Assembly: GCA_002914805.1 (NCBI GenBank)
Contig: JXTB01000032.1
Location: forward strand, 1,196,822 to 1,260,821
Length of the DNA stretch: 64,000 bases
Origin: Parasponia andersonii
Taxonomy: Eukaryota; Streptophyta; Magnoliopsida; Rosales; Cannabaceae
Direction of reading: 5' to 3'
Position 1 is the stretch's first letter. Every line of letters begins with the position of its first letter. The notes below the pieces were generated by a model, which did no database searches, was not told where the DNA came from, and worked only from the letters and a program-made list of their open reading frames with translations. The translations under genes and the position numbers were made by a program. Positions 24,959 to 38,029 of this stretch are shown piece by piece.

Positions 24959-25118
24959 AGGGATAACAAAAATTTTTACTAAAAACTTATACTAATGATG
25001 TGTCATCCATTTCTATTTTTATATTATCCTAAAATAGGACCACACCACTAAACTTTGATGGTTGAAATTGATGATACATTGTTAGTATAAGTTTTTGGTA
25101 TAAATTTTTGATATCCCT
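24959..25118. mobile_element. Short MITE, copy 2 (complete, 160 bp)
   Basis: The ends are inverted repeats: AGGGATAACAAAAATTTTTA at the left pairs with the reverse complement of the right end, AGGGATATCAAAAATTTATA. The pairing extends about 50 bp into each side (ACTTATACTAAYRATG). The element is nearly all terminal repeat with a short core holding AAATAGGACCACACCACT. Target duplication is uncertain, so the superfamily is left open. Confidence 0.75.
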
Positions 25119-26219
25119 AGCTTTGTTCTAACCCCTATTTAGTATATTAATATCATTTAGTTATATTTCCAAATTACCCTTTTTTATTATTGATCCCTAC
25201 TACCTTGAAAACTCATGATGTTTTTCCTTTCAACTTTGATTTCTATCTTCCATTTTCTTTAGAAAAACTTCTCAAGAAAATCAAATCAACTGAGTTGTTT
25301 TGCAAGCATCTACAATTTTTTTTTTAAAAAAATTCTATGCCTATGCTCTATTTAAGGGAGAAAACAAACTTAAGCCATTTCTCAATTTAGTTAAGGGAGT
25401 ATTGATGAGGATAATTGTTGTATTTATTTATTTTAAGTGGTTATCTAATTGTATTATTTAGCTATAATTTTTCAGTTGGGGATTTTTAGTGACTTTTGGG
25501 CTTAAAAAAAAGAACATATCTACTTAATCCTAAAAATGCAGCCATTTCGTTATTAAGGAAACAATATTGCTATTTTGTAATAGTCACCAAAGAACATAGC
25601 CACCATTATAAAATCTTAATATAGTCATTGAGAGTTAGTTTTAATAAAATTTACAAAAATGACTATTTTATCACATGAGGTCATTACTAGACCCTCAAAT
25701 GTAAATACCCTATGTACATATTTTTAAAATTTAATCTTATGTTAATAAGATAAATTAGCAATATTTTGATGTAAAAATATAATAATTAAATCTTAATTCT
25801 TGAATATCTTTTTATTAATTATGATCCAACAACTCAATTGTATTAGTAATATTTATCAGTCACATTTTTCCTTCTGAGTCCTCACTCATTATACGTAGTG
25901 AAAAGGCATAATATCTTGATAAATAGATTTGAATGCATTGAATGTTGTCATATATAGCAAAAAGGCATAATACATGTCTAATGCATTCATATAACTTTGA
26001 CTTTACTTGCCAATTTTACAATTTTTTTTGTTATGACATATTATATTAACAGAAAAATATTATACTTGTATAGTATATTTTAATTGTTTATGACAGACAA
26101 TCACTAAAACAAAATAAGGCTTATGTTTATATGCCTTTCAGTATCACCCCTCTTATCACTTTCTCAACATGGGACATTTTGATATGAATCCATCTATACA
26201 TAATACTCTCTATTAGATA

Positions 26220-28180
26220 CTTAGTCATACTTTAGGAAAAGCTACTTTAAAACCCTTGTATGATAAAACCCAATGAAATAAAATCATAGTATAGGGGAAA
26301 AAAAAACACATTACCCTTGTGTAATACATAATTAAGTTTGCTTTATTAAAAACTTTGCCTAGAAAATCCAGTGGGATTAAATCCCAAAAAGAAAAAATGC
26401 AACTGTATAATCTCCTCCTCAAAGCAACAAAGATAGTTTTTCTTCATAAGTCACGAAACTGCGTCCCAATTTTATGGACAAGCTTCTGGAATATAGAAAA
26501 TGAAAATGATTTTGTGAATATATTTGCTAGACTATCACATAATCGAACTTGTTGGGTATCAATATCATTACTTTTCTCGAGCTTACGTGTGAAGAAGTAC
26601 TTTGGTGATATATATTTAGTTCTATTGCCTCTAATATAGCTTTATTTAATTTGAGCAATACAAGTTGCATTATATTCATATATTAATACTATACTCTCAT
26701 TTAAAAATAATTGATACATCTTTCTTATGCATTAAACTATTAATATTAGCAGTTCATATTCTCAACTTATTTTATGCAGTGTCAATATTTCAACACGATT
26801 TGATGAAATAGTAGCGAATAGTTTATTTTATGAATGCTAAGATATTGCAATCCCTCAATGCAAACATATATATTATTTGTGATTGAGCTTTATCGGGTCA
26901 GATAAATAATATGCATCTACAAAACAACCTAATTAGGAATTTTGTTCTTTACATTAAAAATAAATCCAAAATCAATGGTCTCTTATAAAAGAACAAAAAA
27001 TATGTTTAATTCTATTCCAATATCTTGGTGTGAGTAATGAACTATATTTTGCTCATAAATTACTAGAAAAAGCTATGTTAGGTAGAAAAAGCTATGTTAG
27101 GTCCAGGATAATTAGTAAGATAATAAGAGCTTTAATCGTGCTTAAGTATGATACTTTACAATCAAGAATTTCTTTGTTATCTTTATAAGGACAAAATAGG
27201 TCTTTTTTTAAAATTTTATTTTTTATACAGCAAGTGATCTAAAAATTATTAGGGTGCTCAATTGGTATAATATGTCTATATTAAAGTGTTTTAGAATTCG
27301 TTTTTGTATACAATGATTAATAGACAAATATTTTATTTGACAAATAGTCAATTTGCATAATAAGACAAAATTTTATCTTTTTCAAGTTCTTTCGTCATAA
27401 ATTCTTCCTTTAATTATATCATTATTTGCAGAAACATTTTAGGAGTCTCAATGACATTCAAGTCATCGACATAAATATTAATAATGATAAATCAGATTAG
27501 GATAATTTAAGTAAAACACATGGGCATATATGATTATTAGCTTATCCTTTATTCAAAAGATGTATGTTAAGACGACTATACCAAATATGTCCATATTACT
27601 TTAAATTGTATGAACATCTTTGTAATTTAATAGTATACCTCTCAAGATTTTGGTACAACTATTTGGGATATTTTAAATCATTCATGATTTTTCATATATT
27701 TGCCATTATCAAGCTTCCATATTAATATGATATTACAAGATCTATAAGACTTATGTCAAGTACTTCAGAGAATACTAGACTAATTAAATATCTAAATGTA
27801 ATTTTATCTATCACAGAAGAATATGTCTCCTCAAAATTAACACAAGTCTTTGTGAGTTTTCTTGTACAATAAGCTGAACTTATATATCTTACAATCTCAT
27901 TATTTTCATTTCCTCATACATACCAAAATCCATTTGTACATTTACAAGTTATACATCTGCAAATATTTAGATAAACACTAATGTATTATGATTGGCAAGC
28001 AATTTTAGTCATGTATTGGATTATGGCTTTCGATTTTAGTCAATCACATCTTAATTGATACTCCTTGATAGTTTTAGTTCATGATCCTCGTTTTCATTTA
28101 TAATATTAATGGCCACTGCATATGAAAATATGGTGTTGACAAATTTTTCATTTTTTTTTTCTATATTTGCTCTATATATA
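26220..28180 (-). pseudogene. Reverse-strand copia pol remnant (RT and RNase H)
   Basis: On the reverse strand RT begins near 28130 with FAYAVAINIINENEDH, the connector typical of one large plant copia lineage. It continues with EIVRYISSAYCTRKLTKTC and FEETYSSV near 27800-27900, then the catalytic IYVDDLNVIETPK with YVDD at 27462-27473. RNase H is seen at about 26440-26680: CIAQIK, SYIRGNRTKYISPKYFFTRK and LCDSLANIFTKS. The 3' untranslated part (FWDLIPLDFLGK) follows near 26370. Stops and frameshifts occur throughout. Integrase, gag and LTRs were not found, so it is a truncated, dead fragment, opposite in orientation to the copia element at 2.9-10.3 kb. Confidence 0.82.
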
Positions 28181-30559
28181 TTTAACATAACGACATCTTA
28201 ATATTTTAATTACTATTAGGTAACTAGTCCAATTTTGGGGTATTTATCATTAGTACATCTATATTCTTTTCATGAAAACATGCCTCTTTAGTAGGGCTAT
28301 TATGGACAATTGCTCATTTTCTTTTTTATTTTTAGAACCTCTTGTGTTAGCATAAATTCTAAGAAAATGTGATAAAAGAATTTATAGCGGAAGGCTAATC
28401 ATAAAACGACTTATTTTTACTTTAATATTTTAATATTGATTAACTATGGGAAATATTTTCAACCAAAGTATTTTTCTTTCTATGCACCAAGTTTTAATTA
28501 TAAATGTACAGTTTGATCTTGATTGAGTAGTAAAGAGATCTTAACTTTGAGTACTACAATGATTCTTGGTTATGGATCTAAAATATTTTTTTTCAAGCAT
28601 TTACTCTCAAACAATATTTTCTCTCAATAGCTTGAGTGTGGACAACCACCACTAATTTTCTATATCAGAATTAAAAAAAATAATTCTTTATAAGTGTATA
28701 CGAGGGTATGAATACCCTTACTAAACATCTGGGGAATTTGGCTAGCCCTAGATTGCCCTTGGCAAAAATTTGCTAGTCTTTTGAGCTGTAAGTGTAGAGT
28801 TCTAGTGGATTTACCACCATGTTTTGGCTCTTTGGCTTATTTTTGTGTACTGACTCAAGTATTGGGCTCTGTTTAATTTTTGGTCTTATGCAACCCAATT
28901 ATTTGGTGTAGGTTGTAGACCTAAATGGACTTATTGAGTTCAAACTCTACTAGACAAGGCCTATCTCTAACTAACTAATAATACAAATGGCATTAATGTA
29001 CTAAAAATGAACTTATTCCATTAAAAGTAAAAAAAAAAAAAACTGTATTCTTGGATTAAATAAAATTATAATAAACTTTGCATTTAAATTTTTTTATCCA
29101 TTAGACAATTAGTATAATATGACTATATTTGTATCCCTACAAAATATCAATTATTAGAGCTAGGTGAGATCTATATTTTTCCTTTCAATTATATATTATC
29201 AATCTTCCTTGAGACAAGATTATATACGATAGATAGCGAGAATTTTCTTGAGTATTCATTAATTAAACTTATTTTACTCATCATTCAGTCAAGATTTAAT
29301 TATCTAAGTACTCTTAACCATAGACGGTGATATTTAAATCTCTAACTTAATAGAGTTCTGGTATATGTGTCTATATGTTTATGTATCTAGCACATAGATT
29401 TGCATTACCAAAATGTCGAACACTTTGTTGTCGTCTCTTAACTCGTATCCTTTTGATATCTCAAATGATAATAATATAGAAGAGTTCATTAATTAAGAAA
29501 GATATGCAATAATTATCTTTAAGTAATGAGATTAAGTTCTTGATCATGATACACTAGAGCTTTCGCATGAAATTACACTTCTATGGTTCAAGGCTCACTA
29601 TTAATGAGCAAAGCCGAATAACTTTATCAGAAAAAAAAAGTGCTACACTTTTTCTCATCGTTTGTGAATAATAATCTAAAAATATTACATAAAATATTTA
29701 TATCCCAAATAAGTAAATAACTTTACTTGTATAACATTTCTATTTAATGAAAGGTATGTAACCTTCTAACTTTTACTAAATAATAAGCAGACTTTATCAT
29801 AAAATGTGCACGACGAAAATAGTAATAATATAATTTTTGGGGATATTGATCTACTGTATTTCATTTATGCCGTAAATTCATTGATGACTTCATATAATTC
29901 TAAGACATCATTTGTGCCGCAAATTCATTGTTGACTTCTTATAATTCTGGGACATCAATACATATTAGAGTATTTACAGTTGGTATATATGATTTTGTCT
30001 TCTCTTAATATTAGTGAATGTATCAGGCGATTGATTAACCAATCATTATAAATGCACAGTTTTCTGAACTTTTATTAACATTAGTTAGTTCAAGGATGAG
30101 AACGAGGTATAGATAATGTATTCCACATTATCTCATTTTTCAATTATTTCTTTTCTCTCTTTAATATTGGGGTAATAATTTCATTAAAATGACAATATAC
30201 AAACCATACTATAAAAAAATAATACGTGTCTAAAGTTCAAAATACCTTATATGGAAGGAGATTCATATCCAACATATAGTCCAAATATCGTTTGAAGCCA
30301 GCAATTGATACATATACTATACAACAAAAAAAAAAAGTCTTAATTGGGAATATTTGGTCTTGACCATAAGTCAATTGTAATGAGGAGTACTTGTGAGTTG
30401 CTAGCCTAATACAAACTAGTACTACTGCATTGTGAAATAGCATGTGCTTAATTAGAAATAAGATGTTTTGCCTTCATCAACAATGATCTAGTTATGAATT
30501 AGAGGCATTTAATAGTATTTTTCATACCATTTTGTATATATATATATAAGCAACAAGAT
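28181..30559. other. AT-rich spacer
   Basis: No gene or element with clear ends. The 5' part of the reverse-strand copia fragment may continue to about 28700 in unrecognisable form. A (TA)n run lies near 30536-30549. Confidence 0.5.
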
Positions 30560-31100
30560 GTTCAACAAAGTGAGATATTTGCTATTTATTGACTTTCTAT
30601 ATTCGTATTATATATATATATATATATATATATATTTCACAAATGAATTTTTTTTTACCCATTTCGAGATATTGTATACATATTTTACATACAATGTAGT
30701 ATCTCCAAATAGGTTATCTAACGAGACTATTCCATATTTTTTCATTTTGGAATTTAGATATTCATATTCTATATATACGATATACTATATTCAAATGAGT
30801 TTCTAATGACCATATTCTATATTCTTTCATTTTGGAATTTGCATATTTATATTGCATAATGGGTTTCTAACGAACATATTCCATATTCTTTCATTTTGGA
30901 ATTTACATACACATATTCCATATATATGATATGCTATCTTCAAATAGGTTTTTAATGAGCATATTCCATATTTTCTCGTCTGTAGAACATACATATTCCA
31001 TATATTTGATGTACTATATCCAAAATGGGTAATGAAAATTTGTTTGTGGAGTGTATATATAGAAAGTCAATAAATGGCAAATTTATCACTTTGTTGGATA
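30560..31100. mobile_element. Inverted-repeat element with internal tandem repeats
   Basis: The left end CAACAAAGTGAGATATTTGC and the reverse complement of the right end CAACAAAGTGATAAATTTGC pair, and both continue into a matched ATTTATTGACTTTCTATAT segment, giving arms of about 90-100 bp. Between them are three to four degenerate copies of a roughly 90-110-bp unit containing CATATTCCATATTCTTTCA and TTTGGAATTT. A (TA)n tract at about 30608-30634 splits the left arm. No target duplication is certain and no protein is encoded. Confidence 0.65.
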
Positions 31101-31635
31101 TTTCGTCATTCTTTTTCCCATTTTCATTCTTTCTTGACATTTTTGATTGCGTTTTTCTTTATTTTATTATTTTCTTTTTTTAACGTGGGATATATTTCAG
31201 TGTGATAGGTTGCATATATTGTTGTATATGATACATTCTTATAGCTGTTCGATATAATCTCTAAAAAACATAATAGAATTCTCTACTAATTATATATATA
31301 TTGACTAATAATAGAGACACAAACTTTACATGTATTTTTACTAACTATATATATGATCTTATTTTGAAAATAGGATACATAAGTGGTTGAAAAATACGCA
31401 ACATCGTTATACTGATTTTTGTGTGTAAATTATATATTGTCTATGCATGTTTTCGACACATCAGTCTGAATGAGTAACATTTCTATCAAACGCTGACAAT
31501 TGGTCAACTTGAAAGCAGCAATTTCCCCAAACCCTAACGTACTTCTCAACGTCTTCTTCTTCTTCTTCTCCTTCAAACCCTAATAATTCCAACAATTCTG
31601 AGAGAAAGTTGATTCTTCTTCTTCTTGAGGGAGAC

Positions 31636-34600
31636 ATGTCCGGAGACGGTTCTCTGGGCGAGAGAAAGCAAAGCAATCAGGCTCCGATCACCGCCAATGG
31701 CAACGGCGTGGTCGTTCCCGGGAGCTTTGTGCCGTACGCGACGACGAACAACAGGTTGAGTGTGAACCCTAGCAAGGATCACAAGCCTGAAAGCTACGAG
31801 GACCTGCAGTTGGAGTTCAGCCCCTTGCTCTTCACCTCTCTCGAGCAGTACCTTCCTCAGCCATTGCTCAATGGCTCCCGTGACTTCAAGCTCCAGTACA
31901 TGAGGGACATCCTTCTTCGATACTCGCCCGAGGGTGAACGCGTTCGTGTAAGTATAATTTCTGTAGTTCCTTCTCTGCTCCCCTGTTTTTTTCTGTTTGG
32001 CTACTGAGAAAATGAGGGAAAAGAAAATGAATGTGGAACAGTTTTGAGTTGTATGATCAGGTGCAATGGTGTCCAATAGTCGAGCAATGCTAATCTATGT
32101 TCACATAACAGGTTCAAAGGCATAAAGAATACAGGCAGAAGATCATATCGAGTTATCAGGTAGAATTGAATTGGGTTTGTGTTAGTGAAGGACTAACTTG
32201 AATCTATTGATAGACCCTAGTCATTGGCATTTTTAGAACTTCATGTTTTAACTTACACTACAGCTAAGAAAAAATTGAATTTCCTCTTTGGGTACTTATG
32301 TTGCAGAATTTGGGATTTCCATTAAAGATGATGATTGAATCGTTGGGAGTTTCCTTTATGTAGCTTGCAAACATTGTTTACCTCCATTAACTTTTTATTA
32401 TGTTTCATACTTAATAATTGATTTGTTCTTTTTCTAGCCTCTATATAGGGAGCTATATACTATGCAGGCTGCAAACTTCTTTGTACCTTCGTTTCTCAAA
32501 GCTATTACTGAAAATACAGAGGAGAGTTTAAGAAGTATAATGAGTGAACCGTCTCAAGGAGTGTATACATTTGAGATGCTTCAACCCCATTTTTGTGAAC
32601 TATTGTTTTCTGAGGTATCATCTTTCTTAGTTTCTTCTTCCTTGTATTTTAATTTCCCCTTATATGTTAGTTTATATTTTCTTATCAGGTTCTAATTGCT
32701 TAGGTGGAACATTTTGAAAGATGGGTTCATGCGACTAAGTTCAGAATCATGCGGCCAAACACAATGAACAAGTATGGTGCTGTCCTAGATGACTTTGGAC
32801 TGGAGACCATGCTTGATAAGTTAATGGATGACTTTATACGACCTATGTCTAGGGGTAATATAGTTTCATTGATTACAAGGTTGTGGCAATTAATATTATT
32901 GGAAGACCTAATTTAAGGTTTATACATTTTGATGGTTTATTTTAATTTATTTTCCTTTTTTTTTGGGTAGTTTTCTTTTCTGATGTTGGTGGATCCACAT
33001 TGGACTCACATCATGGTTTTGTTGTCGAATATGGCATGGACAGGGATGTTGAGCTTGGTAGGTCCTTACTTGCAACCTCTGGAAATACTTCTGTCAATTT
33101 CTTGAATCACTGTGTTTTCAAGCTTTACTTGAACATGCTGAAATAAGATCAAAAGAAATCAGTAGATAGTTATTTGAAGCTAGTGGGAGTTTATGGGCCT
33201 ATGTTGGGTTACACTCAATTTACTATCTTAAGTCAGTAACTTCTTCCCGCTCAACATGCCATTATGATTGTTTTAGAAGGTTCGTAGTGGATTGATATTT
33301 ATATTCTTTTAAGTTGGTCTGTACTTGAGGGTGGAATGATAAAGTTGCAGGGAACCATTAAATAGTTTTTAAAAGTTAACTGGAGATTAGGGCCTATGGT
33401 AATCTGCATTTTGATTACTTGTTAGTTATTACAAATGAGCTAGTAATTTAACTTTGTCCCATTGCATTTGCCTTTTCGTCTTTCTCTTTAATGGTTCTTC
33501 AGTGTTAATGGTTTGATTTTAACTGATTCTTTTCTTCATTGAGCATTGTGTCAACCAATCTTTTGATTTGTCGGTCCACAAGCTACAGCGCACATAAAAT
33601 ATAGTTCAGTTGGATGGTTAAGTGTATATGATTGTTTCCTTCATTCTTCTTTACTTGGTGAGTTTCTTATATTTGCTGCAACGTTGAATTTATGTGTTCT
33701 AGTTTTGTTTTCCTATCCTGTCTCTGCTTTATTGCAAAGTTCTTAAAAGTTATGGCTTATACCTTTTTGAATTCCTAACAGCTTTTTATTTTCAGGCTTC
33801 CATGTGGATGATTCTGAAGTTACCTTGAATGTTTGTTTGGGTAAACAATTTTCTGGAGGAGAATTGTTTTTCCGAGGAGTCCGATGTGACAAACATGTTA
33901 ATTCAGAGACCCGACCAGAGGTAAATTAACTCTTAGATAAATATTTTCTTCATATGCAGATTTTGCTTGAAGGCTGCAATTTTTATGTTAGTTCCCAGTA
34001 TGCAATAGCCAATAAACTGTATTACTTCTGAATTTTAGTACCACCTTAACTGAGGCCCTTGTGGGCTAGGTGTCCCACATTATTGGAATGCGGTTTATAA
34101 GTTTCTGAGTGTACCTTGGAGTCAAGAGTACTTTTTTCTGGAGTCATTGGGGGTTCAGCTTATGAGCTCATTTCATGCATTCTTTCCTCTCTTGTAGCCA
34201 AGAATAAGGAATTCCTATTTTAGAAATCATTTTTAGAACTTCTATTTTAGAAATCATATTTACTCGTTGATATAATAAAAATACAAGACGTACATGGATT
34301 ATTCTGAATTTTTGTCTGCTTAAACAATTATGTTTTTGGAAATTGTTTCATGGATGCTTGATATGATGANGGGAATTGCATCAGAACAATCAACTTCTGT
34401 GACTGCCAGCAGAAGTTTGATTATGTGTCTGTTTGATTAAGCTGATTAATGGACCTTAATTGTCTCCTGTTTTGCTAACACTTCATGATGTGGAATTCAT
34501 ATTGATGTAGTTACTACACTACTGTTAATACTAAATTCGGAAAAGTTTGGACAATGTCCTAACATTGCCTTTGGCTGATTGCTGTTATTAGTTGTCAAAA

Positions 34601-35904
34601 ACTCTTTCTTCTTCAAGAAAAAAGGGAGAAAGAAAAGAAAGTTGTTAACAACTCATTTGACACTGGTCCTTTCTTTTCTATTTTTCTAATTACAGGAAAG
34701 CTTCGATTATTCTCATGTTCCTGGCCGTGCAGTTCTTCATCGGGGTCGCCATCGGCATGGTGCTAGAGCCACAACATCAGGGCATCGCATTAACTTGCTT
34801 TTGTGGTGCAGAAGGTGACTTTCTTTCTCACATTTTCTCAAAATTGAAAATTTTGAATGCTGGCCCCAAATTAATCTAAAATATAAGCTATCATCTCTGA
34901 CCTTGTAATACTTCATTATATACCCCTCATCTGTGTTAGAAGAGTGGCTGTATACTACCGGGTTATCCTTGCTCTGACTGTAAGTTCATAATTGTTACTT
35001 ATGAAACTTTTTGGAGGTAAATGCTTAAGGGGACCGGCTGGTGAATAGAGTTTTAAGGATTTCTGTATTGTGGGTAGTTTTTCATAGCCATTCTATCACA
35101 TTTTCCGTATCTAGAACCATGTAAGGTACACAATGCCAAGAATGAATAGAAGAAAATGCATTTATACAACATTGAATGATTCTTTACAAATATAGAGGGA
35201 GTGTTCGAAGAAAGGTGGAAAGTCCATTAATCAATTAATGGAAGTATGATTTACAACTGAAAGTGCCTGAACATCCAAAGACCAGATTCTTGTATCGGGA
35301 CTTGACTCTGGCCTTTCTTACCTAGATCACATAGAAGTGAATTCTGACATTTTCCTGTAGTTTAGGTTATAAGAAAACTGAAAGGTTTAGGAATGGACAT
35401 ACTATGTGTAGAATAAATTATTACGTAAGAAATAATTCATTATGATCTCTATAAAGATGTTACAAGGAAAGGAATCCATCTAAAGAAGAAACTCCAGCCC
35501 AAGCATGTTCCCAAAAACGATTCTTAGAATGATGCACCTCCACTAGTTTAGGATGACTCAAATAACTGAATACCCTGGAAAAAGTAACTTATCAGTATGC
35601 AATGTGGGTCTCTCACTTAATATGTCATGTTATTTAAGTTCACTATTTTTTGTCTGAAATCTTTTTATAGTTCGGCCTTTAGAGAGCTGAAGAAATACCA
35701 GAAAGATTGTTTTAACTGGTGTGGAGAGTGCCAGCGTCAGAAGAATGAAAGGCAGCGTCAATCAATAACTGCAACCAAACTGGTATGGTATCTAAGGTGA
35801 AAAATAGAATCAGTGAGTTTAGATTGCACTGTCTGATACAATTATGTTTTGATGTTGGGTTTCTTCAGGAAATACTGAAGAGGAGTGGAAAATCTACTAC
35901 TTGA
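31636..35904 (+). CDS. 2-oxoglutarate/Fe(II)-dependent dioxygenase (prolyl-4-hydroxylase-like)
   Basis: Nine exons: 31636-31947, 32112-32159, 32438-32614, 32704-32854, 32971-33057, 33796-33920, 34696-34814, 35671-35782, 35869-35904. All introns are GT-AG and the frame is open for 388 codons plus TGA. The oxygenase core is in the second half: GFHVDDSEVTLNVCLG supplies the iron-binding His-x-Asp, GGELFFRG is the next strand, and VLHRGRHRHGARATTSGHRI gives the distal His and the Arg that binds 2-oxoglutarate. Length and layout fit the plant PKHD-type hydroxylase family (Arabidopsis At1g22950/At3g18210 type). Such enzymes hydroxylate using 2-oxoglutarate and O2; the substrate here is unknown. No signal peptide or membrane segment is seen, so a cytosolic or nuclear location is inferred. 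A Cys/Trp-rich tail (CFNWCGECQRQ) is characteristic. The gene looks intact. Confidence 0.92.
34370..34370. other. Ambiguous base (N) in intron 6
   Basis: A single undetermined base in the intron between the sixth and seventh exons of the dioxygenase gene. It does not affect the coding sequence. Confidence 0.95.
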
Positions 35905-37233
35905 GCTTGCTTCTGCGTTCAAGTTTTGCTTGTGAAGTTGTACATTTACAAGATCTCCTCCATGCTTGTCAACACAGATTTTTTTTTTTTTTTTTTCCTC
36001 TTTTGCTGCTTGGGGTTCAGAACTACATTTGTCTAATTTTGTATGAAGATAGGCAGGTTTTGTATGTCTTTACCGCTGTTTCATCTCATATAAGTATTCT
36101 CAAGTAAATGTGATTCTGTCCTCTTCCGCCAACTACAACTAAAGCCACTACCACAGTGACAGTGGCTTGTAATATAGGCAATCTAGCTCCTGAGGATCCA
36201 GACTTTATGTATTCTGGTAATCTGGGTATACCCTCTTTTACTCCTATAATCCTTTTAATCTTCAGGGAAAAATAATAATAATAATAATAAGATATCTTTG
36301 ATTCCAATGATCAGATGATTACTTATAGTTATATGCACTTACATTTATCAAATTATGTCTTTTCTAGAATTTGAATGTATTTGTAATATAGCTTCTCCGC
36401 ATAATTTTTCTTGAAAGGCTTAATATAAAAGATGTCATTAAGCATTGTCCATAGCAATATTGGGAAAGAAAACTGATAGATACAACTGGCGCTAATCGAT
36501 ATAAAGGTGGGAGAATTAAGGAGTGGAAGATAAGGAATGGAAGAGATATTTTCATTGAATTGGAAAATTAGTAACTTAGCCCGGAGTTAGAGAACCTGGT
36601 TTTCTCCCTTAGAGCAGAGCTCTTTCACTCACATCAATATTCCTATCCTCCCCTCTCCCCAACTCCCCTTACAAAAATCTCTATACTAACAACTTTCCAA
36701 ACGGTTTCTTGGATTTTCCCTTGTTTAAGAGATCATGACCTCATCAAAACTAACTCAAAACAGAACCTGCCAGCTCATATTTCTCATGCCTCCAATTGCT
36801 AATTCTGCTTGGATTTCCTCCTTTCATTGATAATTCGTATTGGCGGCTTATCAAAAACCAACAGCTTTGAATTTTGATCGTGTTTGACTGTATAGATTGT
36901 TATGTTTTTACTATGTGAATTTGGGATTCGCATTCCCGGTTCTTGGGGACAGTGATCCACTCTGTTCTGCAAAACTACAGTTGGAAGACCACCTTTTGTA
37001 TGCAACTAAATCTTTAACCATCTGCAACATGATTGAATCGAGGTTGGATCCAACTACTCCACTTACAGTGAACCAAGTGCCTTCAAGGCCTTCGAGTATT
37101 CTTAAATCCCCGTTGGTTTGACCTTAGAGGAATTAAAATAAGTGCTCTTACATTGGAATAAAATTCTTTTGATTCAACTGTTTTTTTGATGGAATTCTCG
37201 CTAACCAAAGATTTCTTACGTAGTGCCTACTAT
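35905..37233. other. 3' region of the dioxygenase gene and spacer
   Basis: The 3' untranslated region probably ends before about 36120. An (AAT)n microsatellite lies at about 36272-36290. The 74-aa frame at 36897-37121 shows no family resemblance. No further gene is supported before the CACTA element. Confidence 0.5.
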
Positions 37234-37600
37234 CACTACAGCAAAAAAAGCCTTTCAAGACGCTTAATAAGTGCCTTGAAATGTCTTTTACGGTGCCTAC
37301 AAAAGCGCCTTGGTTCCAGGTGCCGTAATAGGTCTTGGCTATCAAAGTGCTTATAAGGCACCGTGAAAGGTCTACCAAGGCATCTCGCAGGCACCGTTGC
37401 ACTTAAAAAGCGGCGTGAAAGATGTCTACCAAGGCACTTTTTACGGTATTTTTTAAGCGCCTTGGTATCTAGATATCAAGGCGCTTCCGAAACGCCGTGG
37501 AAGATGTCTTTCACGGCGCCTACAAGGCACCTTGATATCTAGATATAAAGAACCTTCCACGACGCTTTATAAGCGCCGTGGTACATATTCCAGAGGATAT
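37234..37600. repeat. Left subterminal repeat array of CACTA 1
   Basis: Dense direct and inverted copies of a 10-12-bp word, GCGCCTTGGTA, and of CACCGTGAAAGG. It includes a near-perfect 31-bp palindrome at 37451-37483 centred on ATCTAGAT, with a second partial copy of that centre near 37541-37551. Such arrays are the binding sites for the TNPA-type protein in characterised En/Spm elements; binding here is inferred. Confidence 0.75.
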
Positions 37601-38029
37601 ATGTAATGTATTTGTCTATACTACCCTCTGAAATTTTATAAATATAATCCAAATTCATTGCATACACCAAATATTTGAAATAAAGTGGAGTATAAATATA
37701 TATTTACATACTAATATCAAATTAACATAATAATTTGATCATAATCATATCTTTATAATCTATATAAACTAAGTATATATATATACATTAGTTTTCTAAG
37801 TCAAACTAACATGATTATCAAAGATTACATATAGTTTAAATAAACAAATATTAAGAACCTCAAATGAGAAATTGTATTAGTTTTTCGACCCACGCTTCAA
37901 GAAGTCCATTGATATCATCCTTTGTATAGAAATTTTGTCCATTAAATAACAAATTCAAACACTTATTTGTTAGAAAGTGATCAATCAAACTATAAATTAG
38001 AAGAGAACTAATAAAACATATGGCTACAT

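Larger units (their letters stand above)
22899..26219. other. AT-rich intergenic region with scattered repeats
   Basis: Apart from the two short MITE copies and the SINE head, no feature is recognised. The frames at 24431-24679 run on both strands over the same bases and resemble no family. Confidence 0.5.

Noticed and set aside
31573-32076. 167-aa reverse-strand frame over the first dioxygenase exon
   Set aside because: It is antisense to a well-supported exon and has no family resemblance.
34029-34180. GC-richer patch in dioxygenase intron 6 resembling a SINE (GGGCTAGGTGTCCCAC)
   Set aside because: No B box, no tail and no duplicated flanks were found, so it was left as intron sequence.
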